In this document: one piece after another, positions 60,183 through 64,000 of the stretch
Layout: every line of letters begins with the position of its first letter
How positions within the stretch are numbered: the first letter of the stretch is position 1
Assembly (NCBI RefSeq): GCF_040712315.1
Contig: NC_134015.1
Coordinates: 18,539,614 to 18,603,613 of the forward strand
From: Castanea sativa
Lineage: Eukaryota > Streptophyta > Magnoliopsida > Fagales > Fagaceae
Length of the DNA: 64,000 nt
Direction: 5' to 3'
Translations under genes and position numbers: made by a program
Notes under the pieces: model-generated
The model's database searches: none
Seen by the model: the letters and a program-made list of their open reading frames with translations, nothing else
What the model was told of the DNA's origin: nothing

Positions 60183-62509
60183 TCTATATATATATAACCA
60201 AAGCCTCTAAAACTCTCACAATTATTATTTTATTTAAATAAAATTATTTTTGTTTAGTCCAAACTTAATAAGGAGTGAAACTCTATCTCTCTAATAAGTT
60301 CAACTTAAACTCAAACCCATTATTATCATTTTTTAAAAACAAAATTATTTTTGTTTAATCAAAACTTAACAAGAAGTGAAACTTTATCTCTCTAATAAAT
60401 CCAACCTAAACTCAAACTCAAATGTTGATAATCTATATAAAAACAAAAATTCCGATAAGACTACAAAAAAAAAAAAAGAGATTCACATTGAAAATAGGAC
60501 TAAAAAAAAAAGACTCGTGTTAACAAAAAAAAAAGTTAGGATTAGGAAAAAAAGAGAGAAGGACTCCTGTTAGGAGTGTCTTTTCCCTCCTCAATACCTT
60601 AGCAATTACCACCTTAAAAGCCTAAACTTAACAGCCTAAACTTAACTTCACTTTAGGATTAAAAAAAAAAATAGAGACTAACGTAAAAATAAAAAAATAA
60701 AAACGCAAGCAATTTGATTCAACTTTCTTCTTTGAATAATGAATTTTATGTCGAATTTCTTAATATTGTTATTATTAATAAAATTTCAATTCAATATATG
60801 TGGATATTTGTTTATATTGTTATTAATGAATTTTATCTTTTATGTCAAATTTTTTATTTGCTTTCATATGTGTTTGACATTTTCTTTCTATCTTAATCTT
60901 TTGTTGATTTTAGAATTGATTTTATTTTGAGTATTTGGGTTAATCTTGATATTTATATTGACATTGTTTTCATGGGTTTGGTTTTTGGGTTGAAATTTCT
61001 ACTAATTATTTTTTATATTGTATATGGCAAAAAAAAAAAACATCTCTATTTTTTTGGAAAAAAATCAAAACTGCAACCTATTTCTTCCGGTCTAGGGAAT
61101 GATAAATATTTATTTGATATGTAAGTGCACAATTTGTACCCGGATCCAAACGAGTGATGGGTTCAGGCCCAAAGAGTCTTATACAATAAAATTTGTAGAG
61201 TGTGGGCTTGAAACCTAGGCTTTATAGATATTAGACAACAGATAGGAAGGCTAGATTGCCGCTATCTACACAAACAATGGATAAAAATAACAGAAATTTT
61301 CCTCGGACATAAACCGAGGATGATTTGTTTTGTCTTTCTTTCTTTTAGCAACAAGTTACAATTGAAGAGGAAGAAGAAGAAGCTCCCCCTATTTTTCTTT
61401 CTCTTTTTCCTTTTATATCACTCTTCCTTTTTCCTTCATCGTCCACGTGTAACACAAATCAATAATCCAAATCTTTTTTATTCTCCACCGCCCTCTGGAG
61501 GTCATCAAATAACAGCTGTAAGGCTAGCTGGTACTGTTCAGATGTCATTTCCCCATTAATGCCGCCAAAGAGGTAGGTGCAGGGTCTTTAATGCGGTGGT
61601 AACATCCTTTTCCCTTGATATTTCTCATACGCTCCTCCTTTCCATAATTGCGAAACATATCTTTACTCAACAGATCTTCCAGGATTCCCTTTTCAAACAC
61701 CGTGACGTGTCCTAGGAGCCTCACTTGACTAAGTCGAAGAGATGCCCCTCCTCGGACAACCCCAAAAACTTTTCTGGCAAGAGTTTGCTTGTGGGCCTCA
61801 AAGGCTCTCTTCGGACAAGCTCATACCACCGAGTCAGGCTCAAGGCCCAAATGCAGATTTTTGACCATTCTACTCCCACAGATATGTTATATATAAATTT
61901 GTTGAATTTGGTTTGGTTTTGAAGTAGAATTTAAGGATTCTATAAATTTTGAAGTTTTAAGTATTGGGGTTTTTGATATTTGTGTCTCAATAGATTGATC
62001 TTAGTTATTCACCTTAAATGCTTTTTATTTAGTTTCATGTGATTTTTTGTTTTCTTACTAAAAGGCATGATTTTTGGTTGATTAATTATTTGTTTGGATT
62101 AATTTCAATTAATTATTTGTTTGGATTCAATATAAAAGATAATGGAATTAGGTATTATAATTTTGATATTGTTTCATATTTTTAATTATTTATATTGTTA
62201 TTACTACAAAATAGTCATATTACTACTCAAGTTTGAAACTTGGTGTGTCTTCTTTATATCATTGTCTTTGTTTATATATTTTCAATTTATATTAGTTTTG
62301 AGTGCGTGTATATAACTATTAGGAGTTTTATTTTATTAGTTTAAGAATTGTAAATTACTTTGTAGGTTTCGAAAATTATGCACTTGCAACTCAATAACGT
62401 TTAACGTTACACAACACTTCTAAATTATGAAAAAGTATAAAAATTAAATATTTCTTCATTTTTTTCAGAGTCAATAACTTTTTCGTGCATCGCACAGGTT
62501 AACGACTAG
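60183..62509 (+). mobile_element. Non-autonomous Helitron, family B, copy 2, nested
   Basis: A|TCTATATATATATAACC at the left; hairpin CGTGC-ATC-GCAC and GGTTAACGACTAG|T at the right (CTAG 62506-62509). It interrupts family A copy 3 between gtgccaagt and cagtgcaaaa. It holds the solo LTR 61120-61880, which copy 1 lacks. No coding sequence. Confidence 0.82.
61120..61880 (+). mobile_element. Solo LTR, copy 1 of the TGTAAGTG family
   Basis: Starts TGTAAGTGCACAATTTG and ends TACTCCCACA. Flanks gatat (61116-61120, sharing the first T) and gatat (61881-61885) fit a target duplication. Copy 1 of the host Helitron is uninterrupted at this site. It shares acaataaaatttgtagagtg and a ccccattaatgc block with copy 2. 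Confidence 0.82.
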
Positions 62510-62940
62510 TCAGTGCAAAACCCGAAGAGTTTATATAAAAAAACTATACAAATGCTATGCAAAACCCAAAGAGTTTATATAAAAACCATATATATACTAC
62601 AATGGGCAATGGAGAAACTGAATTGTCACAAAAGCTAAACTCTTTGAATTCTCTCTCTTTAATGGAAAGCATGAAATTGTTGATGAAGCTTTTGAGAAAA
62701 AAAAAATCAAAGCAAATAACTTTGTATTTACTTGAAGGAAGGTTTTAGAGAAGTCTGTTGTCTTCATTGTGCCATAATTCTCTACCTTAGGTCCATTCCC
62801 TCTCTCTCTAAGTAAATAGTTCTTTATTTTCAATTATTGTCTTTGGATTTGTTTATTTGTTTCTTTCATTTTTTTCATCATTCCTACTAAGGTTCCTATA
62901 TATAGCTCTCTCTCTCTCTTCAAATTTCCCATTTAGTTTT

Positions 62941-63667
62941 TGTAAGTGCGCAATTGCACCTGGACCCAAAGAAGATTATGGGCTCAGGCTCAATGAGCCT
63001 TAAACAATAAAATTTGTAGAGTGTGGGCCTGAAATCTAGGTTAAAGGTACTGAGAACTTGACAACAGCCTGAGAGTTACAAACACTTGTGAATAACAATT
63101 GTTAATTGCAAATAGGCCTCCTCGGATGTAAGTCGAGGACCAATTCTGTATTATTTCTCTTTTTTTCTCACAGGTTACAATTCTTAATTTCTTTTCTTTT
63201 TCTTTAGAGAGAGAGAGTAAGCGAGAGAGAGAAAAAGAGAGATCCTCTTTCTTTTGCATTCCTCCCCCTTGAATACCCCTTTTTCAAATGCCTTTTGGGA
63301 CCCTGACTAGAAGTTTCTGCCCTACTGTTCAGGGGTCACTTCCCCATTAATGCGGCCAGGGAGGTAGTTGCAGAGTCTTTAATGCGGAGGTGGCAGCCTT
63401 TGCTCTAGATATTTTCCTTAACACTGGTGTATCGAGAAGGTTCAGGGTTTCCCCCTTTAACCATTAGTCTTTCTAGAGTTGTGCTTTGACCTTCATAATG
63501 AAGCTTTGAATTCTCTTGGGCTTGTTCGAGGAGAAGCTCGTCCTCGGCTGCATCCTTGGACCCTCGGCGTATTGGCCAATTCGTAGAGTTCAATTCTGGG
63601 GCAGGTCGGCCCTCCATGCTACAGTCCAAAGGCCCATATGCCCATTTGGGTCCTTTTACTCCCCACA
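62941..63667 (+). mobile_element. Solo LTR, copy 2 of the TGTAAGTG family
   Basis: Starts TGTAAGTGCGCAATTGC and ends TACTCCCCACA, with perfect flanking duplications gtttt (62936-62940 and 63668-63672). It is related over its length to the LTR at 61120-61880. A (GA)-rich stretch lies at 63206-63240. No coding sequence. Confidence 0.9.
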
Positions 63668-64000
63668 GTTTTGATTATCTTATTTGGATTATTGATGGGT
63701 TTGTATCAATTTAGGAATTTTGCAATTTCAATAGTTTAATTTTTATTTATTTTCATTAATTTTTATCACCGTTGTTTAATATTTATGTGCGTAAACAAGA
63801 GTTACAAGCTAGTGAATTTGATGGTTGATGAAATTTGAAATGATAAGATTGTAATCCATTCTTTTAGATTTAAGATAGGAGATGATGATTTTTCTTATTT
63901 TTTATCAACAAAAAAAAAAAAAAAGAAGAAAAGGGATGATGAAGGAAAGAAATGCTATCAATTAAAGTTAAAAATTTTAAATTTATATTTGTATCTATAA

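Larger units (their letters stand above)
60087..63812 (+). mobile_element. Non-autonomous Helitron, family A, copy 3, with nested insertions
   Basis: The left end is A|TCTATTTAAAGCC followed by aaaattaagagaaaatcc. The right end is GAGTTACAAGCTAG|T (CTAG 63809-63812). It is interrupted by the family B Helitron at 60183-62509 and by a solo LTR at 62941-63667. Without them its length is about 0.67 kb, similar to its relatives. Both A and T flanks are as expected. Confidence 0.75.

Overview
This window is plant nuclear DNA, most likely from a woody eudicot. The evidence is GT-AG introns of 0.08 to 2.6 kb in A/T-rich DNA, homologues of plant-only families (DUF26/plasmodesmata-located protein, SRC2-like C2 protein, DUF946 protein, DC1 zinc finger), and a dense load of plant-type SINEs, L1-like LINEs, MITEs, solo LTRs and Helitrons. 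A Fagales tree is a guess from the look of the repeats, not something shown. There is no bacterial, organellar or CRISPR content.

Layout. 0-7.2 kb: the last six exons of an ATRX/CHR20-type SNF2 chromatin remodeller (+), with a LINE tail upstream. 7.2-11 kb: intergenic, with a minisatellite, a MITE nested in another MITE, and a SINE. 11-15.3 kb: a two-exon DUF946/VPS62-like gene (-), whose short first exon lies 2.6 kb from the main ORF. 15.3-29.8 kb: gene-poor A/T-rich DNA with a C/T-rich block at 18.4-18.9 kb, two SINEs with target duplications, one Helitron and long G or C runs. 29.8-35.9 kb: a 3-kb direct tandem duplication. Each unit carries an SRC2-like C2 gene (-) between copies of one MITE family; the first gene has three in-frame TAG stops and the second is intact. 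36.3-40.9 kb: a decayed full-length L1-like LINE with a solo LTR in its 5' region. 42.4-46.8 kb: a non-coding retroelement-like repeat block with tandem arrays and a 1.39-kb solo LTR flanked by a perfect 5-bp duplication. 47.7 kb: tRNA-Gln(UUG) (-). 50.1-52.3 kb: a two-exon plasmodesmata-located protein gene (+). 53.6-63.8 kb: a Helitron cluster with nested insertions, a Harbinger-like MITE, a DC1 zinc-finger relic and two solo LTRs of one family.

The genes are unrelated single loci and form no pathway or operon. The best-supported results are reconstructed exon structures (ATRX, DUF946, PDLP), the duplicated C2 locus, and the ordered insertion history around 60.1-63.8 kb. I found no credible new molecular system. 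The unexplained parts are the 18.4-kb block, the 42-kb block and the repeated TATA cassettes at 45 kb.
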